DNA from: Nocardiopsis gilva YIM 90087
Lineage (GTDB): Bacteria > Actinomycetota > Actinomycetes > Streptosporangiales > Streptosporangiaceae
Length of the DNA: 64,000 bases
NCBI RefSeq assembly: GCF_002263495.1
Contig: NZ_CP022753.1
Span: 4,712,001 to 4,776,000 of the forward strand
Direction of reading: 5' to 3'
The position numbers were made by a program, and so were the translations under genes. The notes beneath the pieces are model-generated. The model was not told the origin of the DNA, did no database searches, and saw nothing but the letters and a program-made list of their open reading frames with translations. Below, in pieces: positions 40,402 through 49,074 of the stretch (its first letter is position 1; each line of letters begins with the position of its first letter).

Positions 40402-41762
40402 CGCACCTCCACCGAGACGCGTGCGGCGGCCAGCATCCCGTCGGTGATCCGCTCGATGTCGGCGTCGGCGCAGACATAGGGCGGCATCGCGTAGATCATG
40501 TCGCGGAACGGGCGCAGCCACGCTCCGGCGTTCAGGGCGGCCTCGGTGGCGGCTGCCATGTCGACCGGGCGGTCGAGCTGGATCACGCCGATCGCTCCGA
40601 GCACCCGCACGTCGCGGACTCCGGGCAGGTCGCGGGCCGGGGCCAGGCCCGCGCGCAGGCCGGATGCGACGCGCGCGACGTCGCCCCGCCAGTCGCCGCT
40701 CCGCAGGAGGTCGATGGAGGCGACGGCGACCGCGCAGGCCAGCGGGTTGCCCATGAACGTGGGGCCGTGCGCGAGGACCGGGACCTCGCCCTCGGCGATG
40801 CCCTGGGCCACCTCCGCGGTGCACAGGGCCGCCGCCAGGGTCATGTAGCCGCCGGTGAGCGCCTTGCCCACGCACATCACGTCGGGGGCGACCCCGGCAT
40901 GGTCGGCCGCGAACATCTCTCCCGTGCGGCCGAAGCCGGTGGCGATCTCGTCGAACACCAGCAGCACGCCGTGCCGTTCGGTGATCTCGCGCAGCGCCCT
41001 CAGGTAGGCGGGGCTGTGGAAGCGCATGCCTCCGGCGCCCTGCACCACGGGTTCGACGATCACGGCCGCGAGTTCGTCGGCGTGCTCGGCGACGAGACCG
41101 TCGAGGTGGTCGATGTAGGCGGGGTCAGGCGCGGCGTCGTACCCGGCGGGCGGGGCGTCGGCGAACACCTGCCGGGGCAGGACATCACCCCACAGCGCGT
41201 GCATGCCGCCCTCGGGGTCGCAGACCGACATCGCCTGGAAGGTGTCGCCGTGGTAGCCGCCGCGCCAGGTGAGCAGGCGCTGCTTGGCCGGGCGGCCCTG
41301 CGAGCGCCAGTACTGCAGGCACATCTTCACGGCCACCTCCACCGACACCGATCCGGAGTCGGCCAGGAACACGTGCCGCAACGGGGCGGGCGTGATGTCG
41401 ACGAGGGCGGCGGCCAGCCGCGCGGCGGGTTCGTGGGTGAGACCGCCGAACATGACGTGCCCGAACCGGTCGAGCTGCGCGCGCACGGCCGCGTCGAGCA
41501 CCGGGTGGGCGTAGCCGTGGATCATCGACCACCAGGAGGACATGCCGTCCACGACATCGCGCTCGACACCGTCCTCGCCGGTCAGGCGGATCCGGGTGCC
41601 CGCCGCACCGTGCACGACGCCGGGGGCGGGGCCCGAGCCGATGGAGGAGTAGGGGTGCCAGAGGTGGGCCCGGTCGACCTCACGCACCCACGCGGGATCG
41701 GCCCCTGCGTCAGGAGCCGGTGCCGGTCGTGTCTCCGGTTGACTGGTCACTCGTGGCGTCAT
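40398..41762 (-). CDS. bioA: Adenosylmethionine-8-amino-7-oxononanoate aminotransferase
   Basis: Product of 454 aa, class III PLP aminotransferase. BioA-specific motifs are [120 protein letters not shown] (PLP lysine) and [15 protein letters not shown]. It makes 7,8-diaminononanoate with S-adenosylmethionine as amino donor. ATG at 41762. It is coupled to bioD by ATGA. About 820 bp of non-coding sequence separates it from the divergent bioF. Confidence 0.94.
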   Translation of the reverse strand: MTPRVTSQPETRPAPAPDAGADPAWVREVDRAHLWHPYSSIGSGPAPGVVHGAAGTRIRLTGEDGVERDVVDGMSSWWSMIHGYAHPVLDAAVRAQLDRFGHVMFGGLTHEPAARLAAALVDITPAPLRHVFLADSGSVSVEVAVKMCLQYWRSQGRPAKQRLLTWRGGYHGDTFQAMSVCDPEGGMHALWGDVLPRQVFADAPPAGYDAAPDPAYIDHLDGLVAEHADELAAVIVEPVVQGAGGMRFHSPAYLRALREITERHGVLLVFDEIATGFGRTGEMFAADHAGVAPDVMCVGKALTGGYMTLAAALCTAEVAQGIAEGEVPVLAHGPTFMGNPLACAVAVASIDLLRSGDWRGDVARVASGLRAGLAPARDLPGVRDVRVLGAIGVIQLDRPVDMAAATEAALNAGAWLRPFRDMIYAMPPYVCADADIERITDGMLAAARVSVEVR

Positions 41763-41902
41763 GGTCGCCCATCCTGCCAACCCGCCCCCGGCCGGCCGCA
41801 TGCGGACTCCTCCACAAAATCGGCCCCGATCTTTGTCCCGTTCCACCGATGACAAACGGTCGCGGGCATGTGAGAGTCGTGTCCGCCTCCTAGCACCGTG
41901 TG

Positions 41903-42071
41903 CCTCTGCCCTACCGGCGCGAACACGAAGGAGCGAGCGGAAGCGTCCCATCTGACGGTCCAGCGCCGGACGGTGGTGGCGGTGACGCGCGCGAGGAGGG
42001 CAGGCGCGGCAGGCCCCACCGCCGCGACCAAGATCTTCAGTGGCCGCGCAATTGGCCCGGTAGGGCAGAGG
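41903..42071. repeat. Widely spaced 15-bp inverted repeats upstream of bioA
   Basis: CCTCTGCCCTACCGG (41903-41917) and CCGGTAGGGCAGAGG (42057-42071) are exact complements 139 bp apart. They could be paired sites for a biotin regulator, or the ends of a small mobile sequence; no target-site duplication is evident. Confidence 0.55.
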
Positions 42072-42163
42072 TACCGCGCCACCCGTGCGGGCACCCGCCC
42101 GTGCGCGGGCAGACCAGCGCGTGTCCGGGCTCCGCAGTACCCTCGACCACGGCTCTACCGTCG

Positions 42164-42190
42164 GCCCGATGCGCCGAAGGCGCATCGGGC
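42164..42190. terminator. Strong hairpin in the bioA-bioF gap
   Basis: GCCCGATGCGCC and GGCGCATCGGGC are exact 12-bp complements around GAA. It is intrinsic-terminator-like but without a T run. It could attenuate bioF leader transcription. Confidence 0.5.
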
Positions 42191-42542
42191 GTCCCGGATC
42201 TGACCGGCGGAAACCGCCCTCTCCCGACCAGAAAGGCCACGGCAGCCCCCGGAGAATCGACGTGCACCCTTCCCCACCTCAAGCAGGCGGATTCCTGGCG
42301 CGGGACGCCCCACAGCTCAGCGCCCCGGAAGGCCGTACTCCCCCAGTCCCAGCCGGGGCGCAACCCGCCCGGTTCGCTACCAGAAAGCCAGGGAGTTCTG
42401 TTCCCTCCTGGTTCTCGACCGGCACGGTGGACGCGCCTGGTTCTCGCAACGCACGCGGTACACCGCACCCGATCACGGGGGCGCTCTCTCGCCCGGCGGA
42501 CGAAACCCCGAGCTCGCCCTGCTCCGGAGGGGAGCGATTCCT

Positions 42543-42562
42543 CCCCCGGCCCACGCCGGGGG
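42543..42562 (+). promoter_or_regulatory. Hairpin next to the bioF ribosome-binding site
   Basis: CCCCCGGC and GCCGGGGG pair around CCAC and end 8 bp before AAGGAG of bioF. It may influence translation initiation. Confidence 0.4.
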
Positions 42563-42581
42563 CATCCGCGAAGGAGACCCG

Positions 42582-43792
42582 GTGACGACACATCCCCCCG
42601 GCCGCGCGTCGGACGCTCAGGGTGCGGCCGCATCCGGCCGCACCGACCCGTTCGGCTGGTTGGACGCCGCCGCGCGCGAACGGGCGGAGGCGGGGTTGAC
42701 CCGCAGGACACGGCCCCGCGCCCACGACGACGACCTGCTCGACATGGCGGGCAACGACTACCTAGGACTGACCCGGCACCCCGACGTCACCCGGGCGGCG
42801 GCGGAGGCCGCCCGGCGCTGGGGGGCGGGGTCCACGGGGTCGCGGCTGGTCACCGGCGACACCACCCTCCATGGTGAGCTGGAGGCCGAGCTCGCCGCGT
42901 TCTACGGGACCGAGGCGGCGCTGGTCTTCTCCTCCGGGTACGCGGCCAACCTCGGCGTGATCACGTCGCTGTCCGGCCCCGGCGCGCACCTGGTCTGCGA
43001 CCGGTACAACCACGCCTCCCTCATCGACGCCACCCGGCTGGCCAAGGCCGCGGGCGCGCGCGTCTCGCTGTTCGACCACGCCGACGCCGAGGCCGCGCGC
43101 GCCGCTCTGGCGGCGCACCCGGCCGAACGGCGCCTGGTGGTCAGCGACACGGTCTTCTCCGTGGACGGCGACCTCACCGACCTGTCCGGACTCGCCCGCG
43201 CGTGCGCCGACGCGGGGGCGGCGCTCCTCCTGGACGACGCCCACGGCCTGGGCGTCATCGGCGACGGTGGCCGCGGGGCGCTGAGCGCGGCCGGGATCTC
43301 CCCGGCCGACCGCGGCGGCATCGTCGTCACGGCCACGCTGTCCAAGTCGCTCGGTGCCCAGGGCGGTGCCGTCCTCGGTCCGCGCCGGGTCATCCGCCAC
43401 CTGGTGGAGACGGCCCGCACCTTCATCTTCGACACCGGCCTGGCCCCGGCCGCGGCCGCCGGGCGCTGGCCGCGCTGCGTGTGCTGCGCGCCGAACCGGG
43501 GCGGCCCGAGCGGCTCCGCGCGATCGCCCGGCGACTGGCCACGGGCTTCCGCGAGCTGGGACTCGACGCGAGTTCCCCCGACGCCGCGGTCGTCTCGGTC
43601 CGCGCACCCGCGCCGGAGGAGGCCGTGGCCTGGGCGCGGCGCTGCCGCGACGCCGGGGTCCGCGTCGGCTGCTTCCGCCCGCCTTCGGTGCCCGACGGCC
43701 GTTCCCGCCTCCGCCTCACGGCCCGCGCCGACCTGGACGAGGTCGAGATCAAGCGCGTCCTGGACGTCGTCACGACGACGCGGCCGACCTAA
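42582..43792 (+). pseudogene. bioF: 8-amino-7-oxononanoate synthase, interrupted by a single-base frameshift
   Basis: The frame from GTG 42582 encodes a normal BioF N-terminal and central region: DLLDMAGNDYLGLTRHPDVT, WGAGSTGSRLVTGDTTLHGE, FSSGYAANLGVI, DRYNHASLIDATRLAKAAGA, SDTVFSVDGDLTDLSGLARA, LLLDDAHGLGVIGDGGRG and the PLP lysine in TATLSKSLGAQGGAVLG. At about 43461 the frame breaks: a GGG run should be GGGG. After that the true C-terminus continues in another frame (ALRVLRAEPGRPERLRAIAR ... DEVEIKRVLDVVTTTRPT) and stops at 43792. With one G restored the product would be about 403 aa, the normal length. This is either a real loss of function or a sequencing error in a homopolymer. Ribosome site AAGGAG 5 nt upstream. 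Confidence 0.88.
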
Positions 43793-43998
43793 CGCCCCAG
43801 CGGGAACGGCCCGCCCGACACCCCCGTGCCCGACCGGGCGGCCCGGTCGGCTGTGCTCCGGATCACCCGTGTCTCGGCCGCTCCCGGTCACGCGTGCCCC
43901 CGTCCGATCAGGGGATCCGGCCGGTACTCTGCCTCCAGGGTCGCGCCGCCGCCGGACCCGAGCAGGAGGCGGCGCAGAACGAGAGGCAGAACGCGACA

Positions 43999-45111
43999 GT
44001 GCGCATACCGGAACTCCCGCGGCGGACCTGGGTCCTGGGCTCCCTCGCCGTCTCCCTCGTGCTCGCCTGCGTCATCGTCATCGCCGTGCCGGTCACCCGC
44101 ACCGGCATGCTGGGCCTGTGGTGCGAGGTCACGGGCCGCGGGTGTGCCGAGCAGCCGCCCCCGCCCGACGACGCCCCCGAGGTCCCCGACTGGCGGGTGG
44201 AGATGTCCCCGGTGGATGCCGCCACCTGGGGCCACTATGTCGCGCTGGGCGACTCCTACTCCTCGGGTGACGGAGCGGGCGACTACCTTCCTGGCACCGC
44301 GAAGTCCGGCGGCTGCTGGCGGTCGGCCAACGCCTACCCGCAGCGGATCCTCAGCGCCTACGACTTCGCCGGTGACCTCGGCTTCGTCGCCTGCAGCTCG
44401 CAGAAGGGCCGCGCCATGCTGAAGGAGGTCGGCTCGGCCGACTCCCAGCTCGACCGGATCACCCCGCACACGTCCCTGATCACCCTGGGCGTCGGCGGCA
44501 ACGACCTGGGGTTCACGCCGGTGCTGCGCACGTGCATGGTGCGGCTGCCGCTGGTGGAGGCCGACGCCTGCACCGGCCAGGAGAAGGACGTCGAGAAGCG
44601 GATGGAGAAGTTCAAGGCGACCTTCGACGACCTGCTCGCCGAGATCCGCGACCGGGCGCCGGACGCGCGCGTCGTCGTGCTCGGGTATCCGCGGCTGTTC
44701 CCCGCGAAGCCCCAGGGGATGTACTACACACTGACCGTCGGCGACCAGAAGTGGCTCAACGACACGATCAAGCGGTTCAACCTCCAGCTGGAGAACGCCG
44801 TGAACCGGGCCGACGCCGAGATCGCCGACGAGAGCCAGGTCGGCAGCGTGGAGTTCGTCGACATCTACACGGTGTTCAAGGGGCACGAGGTGGACGCCGA
44901 GGAGCCGTGGCTCAACGGGGTCCTGATCCGCGACCTGAGCGAGGGCATCAAGGTGGATCGGAGCACCTTCCATCCCACCGCGGCGGGGCAGGCGGCGTTC
45001 ACCGACCGCGTGGCCGAGCGCATCGCCTCCGGACCCGGCCGCGCGCTGTACGTCACGCGCGACACCCTCGACAACGCCGATCCCGACGTGCTGGTCGCCG
45101 AGGTCGAGTAG
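43999..45111 (+). CDS. SGNH/GDSL-family hydrolase, membrane-anchored or secreted
   Basis: Product of 370 aa. A basic start and one hydrophobic segment (about 10-32) anchor or export the protein. A Pro-rich linker follows. The SGNH blocks are VALGDSYSSGDGAGDYLPGT (Ser86), a Gly block near GFVACSSQKG, LITLGVGGNDLGFTPV (Asn) and DRSTFHPTAAGQAAF (Asp/His pair). Cysteine pairs in GCWRSANAYP, FVACSS and TCMVRL/DACTG resemble the disulfides of Streptomyces secreted lipases. The substrate is an ester or thioester of unknown kind. GTG start. A strong terminator hairpin follows the stop. Confidence 0.88.
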   Translation: MRIPELPRRTWVLGSLAVSLVLACVIVIAVPVTRTGMLGLWCEVTGRGCAEQPPPPDDAPEVPDWRVEMSPVDAATWGHYVALGDSYSSGDGAGDYLPGTAKSGGCWRSANAYPQRILSAYDFAGDLGFVACSSQKGRAMLKEVGSADSQLDRITPHTSLITLGVGGNDLGFTPVLRTCMVRLPLVEADACTGQEKDVEKRMEKFKATFDDLLAEIRDRAPDARVVVLGYPRLFPAKPQGMYYTLTVGDQKWLNDTIKRFNLQLENAVNRADAEIADESQVGSVEFVDIYTVFKGHEVDAEEPWLNGVLIRDLSEGIKVDRSTFHPTAAGQAAFTDRVAERIASGPGRALYVTRDTLDNADPDVLVAEVE

Positions 45112-45117
45112 GACGTA

Positions 45118-45164
45118 CCGGCCTCCGCCCCGTCCCAGGTGCGGACGGACGGGACGGAGGCCGG
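45118..45164 (+). terminator. Long GC-rich terminator of the SGNH hydrolase gene
   Basis: Eighteen-bp arms CCGGCCTCCGCCCCGTCC and GGACGGGACGGAGGCCGG pair with one mismatch, 7 bp after the stop. It may also serve rocD, which converges from the right. Confidence 0.7.
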
Positions 45165-45224
45165 GCCAAACCGCTGTCCCGGGCCGGTTCCGGCCGCGGG
45201 GAAGTGCCGGTCAGGGGCCGCGCG

Positions 45225-46502
45225 CTAGCCCTTCTCCGCGCGCAGTTCGGCCAGGACCTCACCGAACCGGTCCAGCGCCCAGTTCAGGTCGTCCTCGGTG
45301 ACGACGAGGGACGGCGAGAGCCGGACCGTCGAGCCGTGCGTGTCCTTGACCAGGACGCCCTTCTTGGCGAGCCGCTCGCACAGCTCCCGCCCGCTGGCCA
45401 GGGACTCGTCGACGTCGACCCCCGCCCACAGCCCGATGCTGCGCGCGGCCACCGCGCCGTTGCCGACGAACTCCTTGATCCGGGTGCCCAGCACCTCGCC
45501 GAGCCGCTGGGCGTTGTCCAGGTAGGGCCCCTCCCGCAGCATCCGCACGACGGTGCGGCCCATCGCCGCGGCCATCGGGTTTCCGCCGAAGGTGCTGCCG
45601 TGCTGGCCCGGCTGGATCACGCCGAGGACGTCCTCGTCGGCGACCATGGCCGAGACGGGGAGGATGCCGCCGCCCAGGGCCTTGCCGAAGAGGTAGGCGT
45701 CGGGGATGACGCCGGTGTGCTCGCAGGCCGTCACGGTGCCGGTGCGGCCGAGGGCCGACTGCACCTCGTCGGCGATGAACAGCACCCGGTTGTCGTCGCA
45801 GATCTCCCTGATGCGGGGGAGGTAGTCCGGGGGCGGCACGATGACCCCGGCCTCGCCCTGCACGGGCTCGACGATGACCGCGGCCGTGGTCGCGTCGATG
45901 GCCGACGCGATCGCGTCGGCGTCGCCGTAGGGGACCACGCGGAAGCCGGGGGTGTAGGGACCGAAGCCGCCGTAGGCGTCGGGGTCCTCGGAGAAGGAGA
46001 TGATGGTGGTGGTGCGGCCGTGGAAGTTGCCGCCCGCGACGATGATCGTGGCCTGCCCGTCGGGGACGCCCTTGACGTCGTAGGCCCACCGGCGGGCCAC
46101 CTTGACCGCGGTCTCCACCGCCTCGGCGCCGGTGTTCATGGGCAGCACCTTCTCCTTGCCGACGAGGTCGGCGAGGGCGGTGACCCAGGGGCCGAACTGG
46201 TCGTGGTAGAAGGCGCGGCTGGTGAGCGTCACCCGGTCGAGCTGGTGGTGTGCGGCCGCCAGCAGGTCGGGGTTGCTGTGGCCGAAGTTGGTCGCGGAGT
46301 ATCCGGCGAGACAGTCGAGGTAGCGGCGGCCCTCGACGTCGGTGACCCACGCGCCCTCGCCTTCGGCGATGACAACGGGCAGGGGGTTGTAGTTGTGCGC
46401 CGAGTGTGCCTCGGCCAGTCCGATGTGGTCGCTACTCGAAATGACGGGACCGGTGTGATCCCCACCGGCCGTGTATTCGCCCAGACTGCGGGTGTCGCTC
46501 AT
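45225..46502 (-). CDS. rocD: Ornithine--oxo-acid aminotransferase
   Basis: Product of 425 aa, class III PLP aminotransferase. OAT-type motifs are AEAHSAHNYNPLPVVIAEGE, DVEGRRYLDCLAGYSATNFG, LPMNTGAEAVETAVKVARRW, IIVAGGNFHGRTTTIISFSE, AVIVEPVQGEAGVIVPPPDYL, LFIADEVQSALGRTG, YLFGKALGGGILPVSAMVAD (PLP lysine) and HGSTFGGNPMAAAMG. The HNYNPLP opening is diagnostic of ornithine aminotransferase. It converts ornithine and 2-oxoglutarate to glutamate semialdehyde and glutamate, in arginine catabolism or proline formation. ATG 46502 with AAGGGA 8 nt upstream. No other arginine genes lie beside it. Confidence 0.93.
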   Translation of the reverse strand: MSDTRSLGEYTAGGDHTGPVISSSDHIGLAEAHSAHNYNPLPVVIAEGEGAWVTDVEGRRYLDCLAGYSATNFGHSNPDLLAAAHHQLDRVTLTSRAFYHDQFGPWVTALADLVGKEKVLPMNTGAEAVETAVKVARRWAYDVKGVPDGQATIIVAGGNFHGRTTTIISFSEDPDAYGGFGPYTPGFRVVPYGDADAIASAIDATTAAVIVEPVQGEAGVIVPPPDYLPRIREICDDNRVLFIADEVQSALGRTGTVTACEHTGVIPDAYLFGKALGGGILPVSAMVADEDVLGVIQPGQHGSTFGGNPMAAAMGRTVVRMLREGPYLDNAQRLGEVLGTRIKEFVGNGAVAARSIGLWAGVDVDESLASGRELCERLAKKGVLVKDTHGSTVRLSPSLVVTEDDLNWALDRFGEVLAELRAEKG

Positions 46503-46990
46503 CCAGGTTTCCCTTCGATCGCCGTTGATCGGAACAGCAGTGATCGTTATTCGATTTTCAGATACCCGTTCGGTTAACGCACGAAGCACCGCCTCAGGCG
46601 GACTCCAGCAGGAGAACAGATGGTGCCCCCGATGCACAAGAGGCGGCACGTGCCGCTCCCCACCAGCCCCATCCGGGACCCTGGGCATCGCGGAATCGTT
46701 CCCTCATCACATTCCTCCCCCGTCTCCGCGGCGCCGCACGCCGCGGACGTCGTGTCGTACCGGGGCGTCCCCTACGCCTCCCGGCTTCCCGACGCGTCGA
46801 CGCGACTACTACCCATACGATGCCGGTACACACGGGGCCGCGTCACAGCATCGTGTCCGAAACTTCCCCACACAGCGCCGAACCGTCCCCCTCGGCCGCC
46901 CCTAGACTGGGGGCGCACCGCCCGCGGCGGCGGTCGCCCAGCTCACTTGCTCCCATTTCCTCCCGCACCCATTCAGACGAAACGCGAGAC
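46503..46990. other. Divergent intergenic region between rocD and the DUF368 gene
   Basis: 488 bp without a convincing gene. An AT-rich patch at 46530-46580 upstream of rocD (GTGATCG, TTCGATTTTCAGATA) looks like its promoter region. A 9-bp hairpin, TCCGCGGCG / CGCCGCGGA (46725-46747), is present. Open frames here are Arg/Pro-rich and lack ribosome sites. Confidence 0.4.
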
Positions 46991-47965
46991 ATGGCGAAGT
47001 CAGTCGGTACTCACCTCTTCAACGCGTTCCGCGGCGCCCTCATCGGGACCGCGGAGGTGGTCCCCGGCGTCAGTGGCGGCACCGTCGCACTGATCGTGGG
47101 CATCTACGAAAACCTCATCACCTCCGCGGGCCACGCGGTGAACGGAATCCGGCTGGCAGCCGGCGACCTGCCGCGCGGCCGTGGCGGCGCGCGCGCCGCC
47201 GAGGAGTTCCGCAAGGCCGACTGGGGCGCCATCATCGCCGTGCTGATCGGCATGGTCCTGGCCGCCCTTGTCGCCGCCAAGTTCCTGGCCCCGCTGGTCG
47301 AGCACGAGCAGCAGTACGCCTACGCGGTCTTCTTCGGCCTGATCCTGGCCTCGCTGTGGGTGCCCTACAGCGGCTCCGGGCGCACCTGGAGGCCCGGCGA
47401 CTACCTGGTGGCACTGGCCGTCGCGGCGGTGACGTTCCTGCTCACCGGCCTGCCCCCGGCCCACGTCGAACCCAACTTCTTCATCGTCGTCGGCGCCGCG
47501 GCCATCGCCGTCTGCGCGCTGGTCCTGCCCGGCGTCTCCGGCTCGTTCATCCTGCTCACCTTCGGCCTGTACACGGCCACGATGGACGCGCTGAACGCCC
47601 GCGACTTCGGCTACATCGGGACGTTCGCGCTGGGCGCGATCATCGGCCTGGCGTTCTTCGTCAAGCTGCTGCAGTGGCTCATGGAGAGCTACCACCACAT
47701 CACGCTGGTCGTCCTGACCGGACTGATGGCCGGTTCGCTGCGCGCGCTGTGGCCGTGGCAGGACGAGCACCGCACGCTGCAGGCGCCGCAGGGCGATATT
47801 CCGGTCACCGTCGCCCTGGCGGTTCTGGGCTTCGCGGTCGTCGTCGCCGTGCTGCTCTTCGAACGGCGTGTCCAGGCCCGGCGGCAGGGTGCCGCGAACG
47901 GGGCCGGTCAGACTCGGGGCCGCCACCGCTCGGCCGACCCGGTCGACTCGGCCGAGCGCGGCTGA
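46991..47965 (+). CDS. DUF368 family membrane protein, probable polyprenyl-phosphate transporter
   Basis: Product of 324 aa with about eight membrane segments. The family signature occurs twice, as expected for an inverted-repeat transporter: FRGALIGTAEVVPGVSGGTV with ALIVGIYENLI near residue 15, and CALVLPGVSGSFILLTFGLY near 180. DUF368 (PopT) proteins move undecaprenyl phosphate back across the membrane for reuse in wall polymer synthesis; assignment here is by family. The last 35 residues are a cytoplasmic basic tail. It ends just before the TPP riboswitch of thiD and is otherwise monocistronic. Confidence 0.87.
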   Translation: MAKSVGTHLFNAFRGALIGTAEVVPGVSGGTVALIVGIYENLITSAGHAVNGIRLAAGDLPRGRGGARAAEEFRKADWGAIIAVLIGMVLAALVAAKFLAPLVEHEQQYAYAVFFGLILASLWVPYSGSGRTWRPGDYLVALAVAAVTFLLTGLPPAHVEPNFFIVVGAAAIAVCALVLPGVSGSFILLTFGLYTATMDALNARDFGYIGTFALGAIIGLAFFVKLLQWLMESYHHITLVVLTGLMAGSLRALWPWQDEHRTLQAPQGDIPVTVALAVLGFAVVVAVLLFERRVQARRQGAANGAGQTRGRHRSADPVDSAERG

Positions 47966-47994
47966 CGGGCACCCCGACAACTCCATCCAACGTC

Positions 47995-48100
47995 CATCAC
48001 GGCGCGGGGTGCCGGGAGACGATCACCCGCTGGTGATCAGCCGTCCCGGCTGAGAGCACACCCGTCGAACCTGATCTAGCTCGTACTAGCGAAGGAACGC
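47995..48100 (+). promoter_or_regulatory. TPP (THI-box) riboswitch controlling thiD
   Basis: The conserved pieces occur in order: GGGGTGCC (48006), a variable stem (GATCACC/GGTGATC), GGCTGAGAGCACACCC (the CUGAGA pyrimidine sensor), then CGAACCTGAT (48066) and the closing GCGAAGGAA. GAAGGAA also serves as the thiD ribosome-binding site, so thiamine pyrophosphate binding would hide it and switch off translation. Confidence 0.92.
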
Positions 48101-48102
48101 CA

Positions 48103-48936
48103 ATGAGCGGCTACAACATCCTGTCCATCGCCGGCAGCGACCCCAGCGGGGGCGCCGGCATCCAGGCCGACCTGAAGACCTTCTCCGCGCTCGGCGGCTA
48201 CGGGATGACGGTCATCACCGCCCTGACCGCCCAGTCCACGAGCGGTGTCACCGGCGTGCACGCCGTCCCCGCGGAGTTCGTCTCGGCGCAGCTCGACACG
48301 CTGCTCACCGACGCGCGGGTGGACGCGGTGAAGATCGGGATGCTGTCCGACACGGGCGTCATCGGCGCGGTCGCCGCGGCCATCGACCACTACGCGCTGC
48401 GCAACGTGGTGCTCGACCCGGTGATGGTCGCCAAGAGCGGCGACCGGCTGCTGGCGCCCGAGGCGGTGGCGGGGGTCCGCGACGAGCTCCTCCCGCGCGC
48501 CGATCTCATCACGCCCAACATCCCCGAGGCCGCCGAACTCCTCGGCGCGGACGAGGCCGGCAGCATCGAGACGATGGGTGCCCAGGCCGAGCGCCTCCTC
48601 GTTCTGGGCGCCCGCCGCGTGCTGCTGAAGGGCGGCCACCTCGGCGGCGCGGACAGCGGCCACAGCACCGACCTCCTGGTCGAACCGGACTGGCCGCCGC
48701 GGACCTTCACCGCCGAGCGCGTCCGCACGCACAACACCCACGGCACGGGCTGCACCCTGTCCTCCGCCATCGCCGCCCTCCTCCCCCAGCGCGACGACGT
48801 CCCCGCGGCCGTGCGGGACGCCAAGGAGTACCTCACCGAGGCCCTGCGCCACGCCGACGAACTCGACGCGGGCCGCGGCAAGGGCCCGGTCCACCACTTC
48901 CACGCGTGGTGGGGCGCTGTCGCGGCCGACCACTAA
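48103..48936 (+). CDS. thiD: Hydroxymethylpyrimidine / phosphomethylpyrimidine kinase
   Basis: Product of 277 aa, ribokinase fold. Motifs are LSIAGSDPSGGAGIQADLKT, ALGGYGMTVITALTAQST, VDAVKIGMLSD, VVLDPVMVAKSGDRLL, LITPNIPEAAELLG, RVLLKGGHLGG and HNTHGTGCTLSSAIAALL with the anion-hole GTGC. It phosphorylates HMP twice to HMP-PP for thiamine synthesis. ATG 12 nt after GAAGGAA of the riboswitch. It is alone, with no thiE or thiC next to it, and ends at a palindromic element shared with the convergent symporter gene. Confidence 0.94.
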   Translation: MSGYNILSIAGSDPSGGAGIQADLKTFSALGGYGMTVITALTAQSTSGVTGVHAVPAEFVSAQLDTLLTDARVDAVKIGMLSDTGVIGAVAAAIDHYALRNVVLDPVMVAKSGDRLLAPEAVAGVRDELLPRADLITPNIPEAAELLGADEAGSIETMGAQAERLLVLGARRVLLKGGHLGGADSGHSTDLLVEPDWPPRTFTAERVRTHNTHGTGCTLSSAIAALLPQRDDVPAAVRDAKEYLTEALRHADELDAGRGKGPVHHFHAWWGAVAADH

Positions 48937-48966
48937 GGCTTCCCCCACGGCCCTCGCCCGTTTCCC

Positions 48967-49030
48967 CGTTGATCTCGGGGATATCGACCGAATATCGGCG
49001 AGTATTCGGTCGATATCCCCGAGATCAACG
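48967..49030. repeat. Intergenic palindromic element, copy 3 (thiD to symporter)
   Basis: The arms from CGTTGATCTCGGGGATATCG on the left to CGATATCCCCGAGATCAACG on the right are perfectly complementary over 28 bp, with the 8-nt loop TCGGCGAG. The inner stem (GATATCGACCGAATA) differs from copies 1, 2 and 4. It lies between convergent stops, 31 bp after thiD and 45 bp from the symporter stop. Confidence 0.88.
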
Positions 49031-49074
49031 AAGGCCCCGCCCCGCGTGGTCTGCGGGGCGGGGCCTGGAACGGG

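Larger units (their letters stand above)
41763..42581. other. Long gene-free region between divergent bioA and bioF
   Basis: About 820 bp with no supportable gene. It holds the promoters of both biotin units and several secondary structures: paired 15-bp repeats (41903, 42057), a 12-bp hairpin (42164-42190) and an 8-bp hairpin just before the bioF ribosome site. CCTGGTTCTCG occurs twice (42407, 42438) as a direct repeat. The length is unusual for this compact window; a leader RNA or decayed gene is possible, but no known riboswitch or T-box motif was recognised. Confidence 0.5.

Noticed and set aside
41763-42581. T-box or known biotin/SAM riboswitch before bioF
   Set aside because: No TGG-containing antiterminator bulge or other conserved riboswitch core could be found; only generic hairpins.
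42279-42725. Minus-strand frame of 148 aa across the bioF start
   Set aside because: Overlaps the clear start of bioF, with no family sequence or ribosome site.
46522-46545. Possible fifth palindromic element (CCGTTGATCGGAAC) upstream of rocD
   Set aside because: It matches only the first nine bases of the family end, has no complementary arm nearby and lies upstream, not downstream, of a gene.
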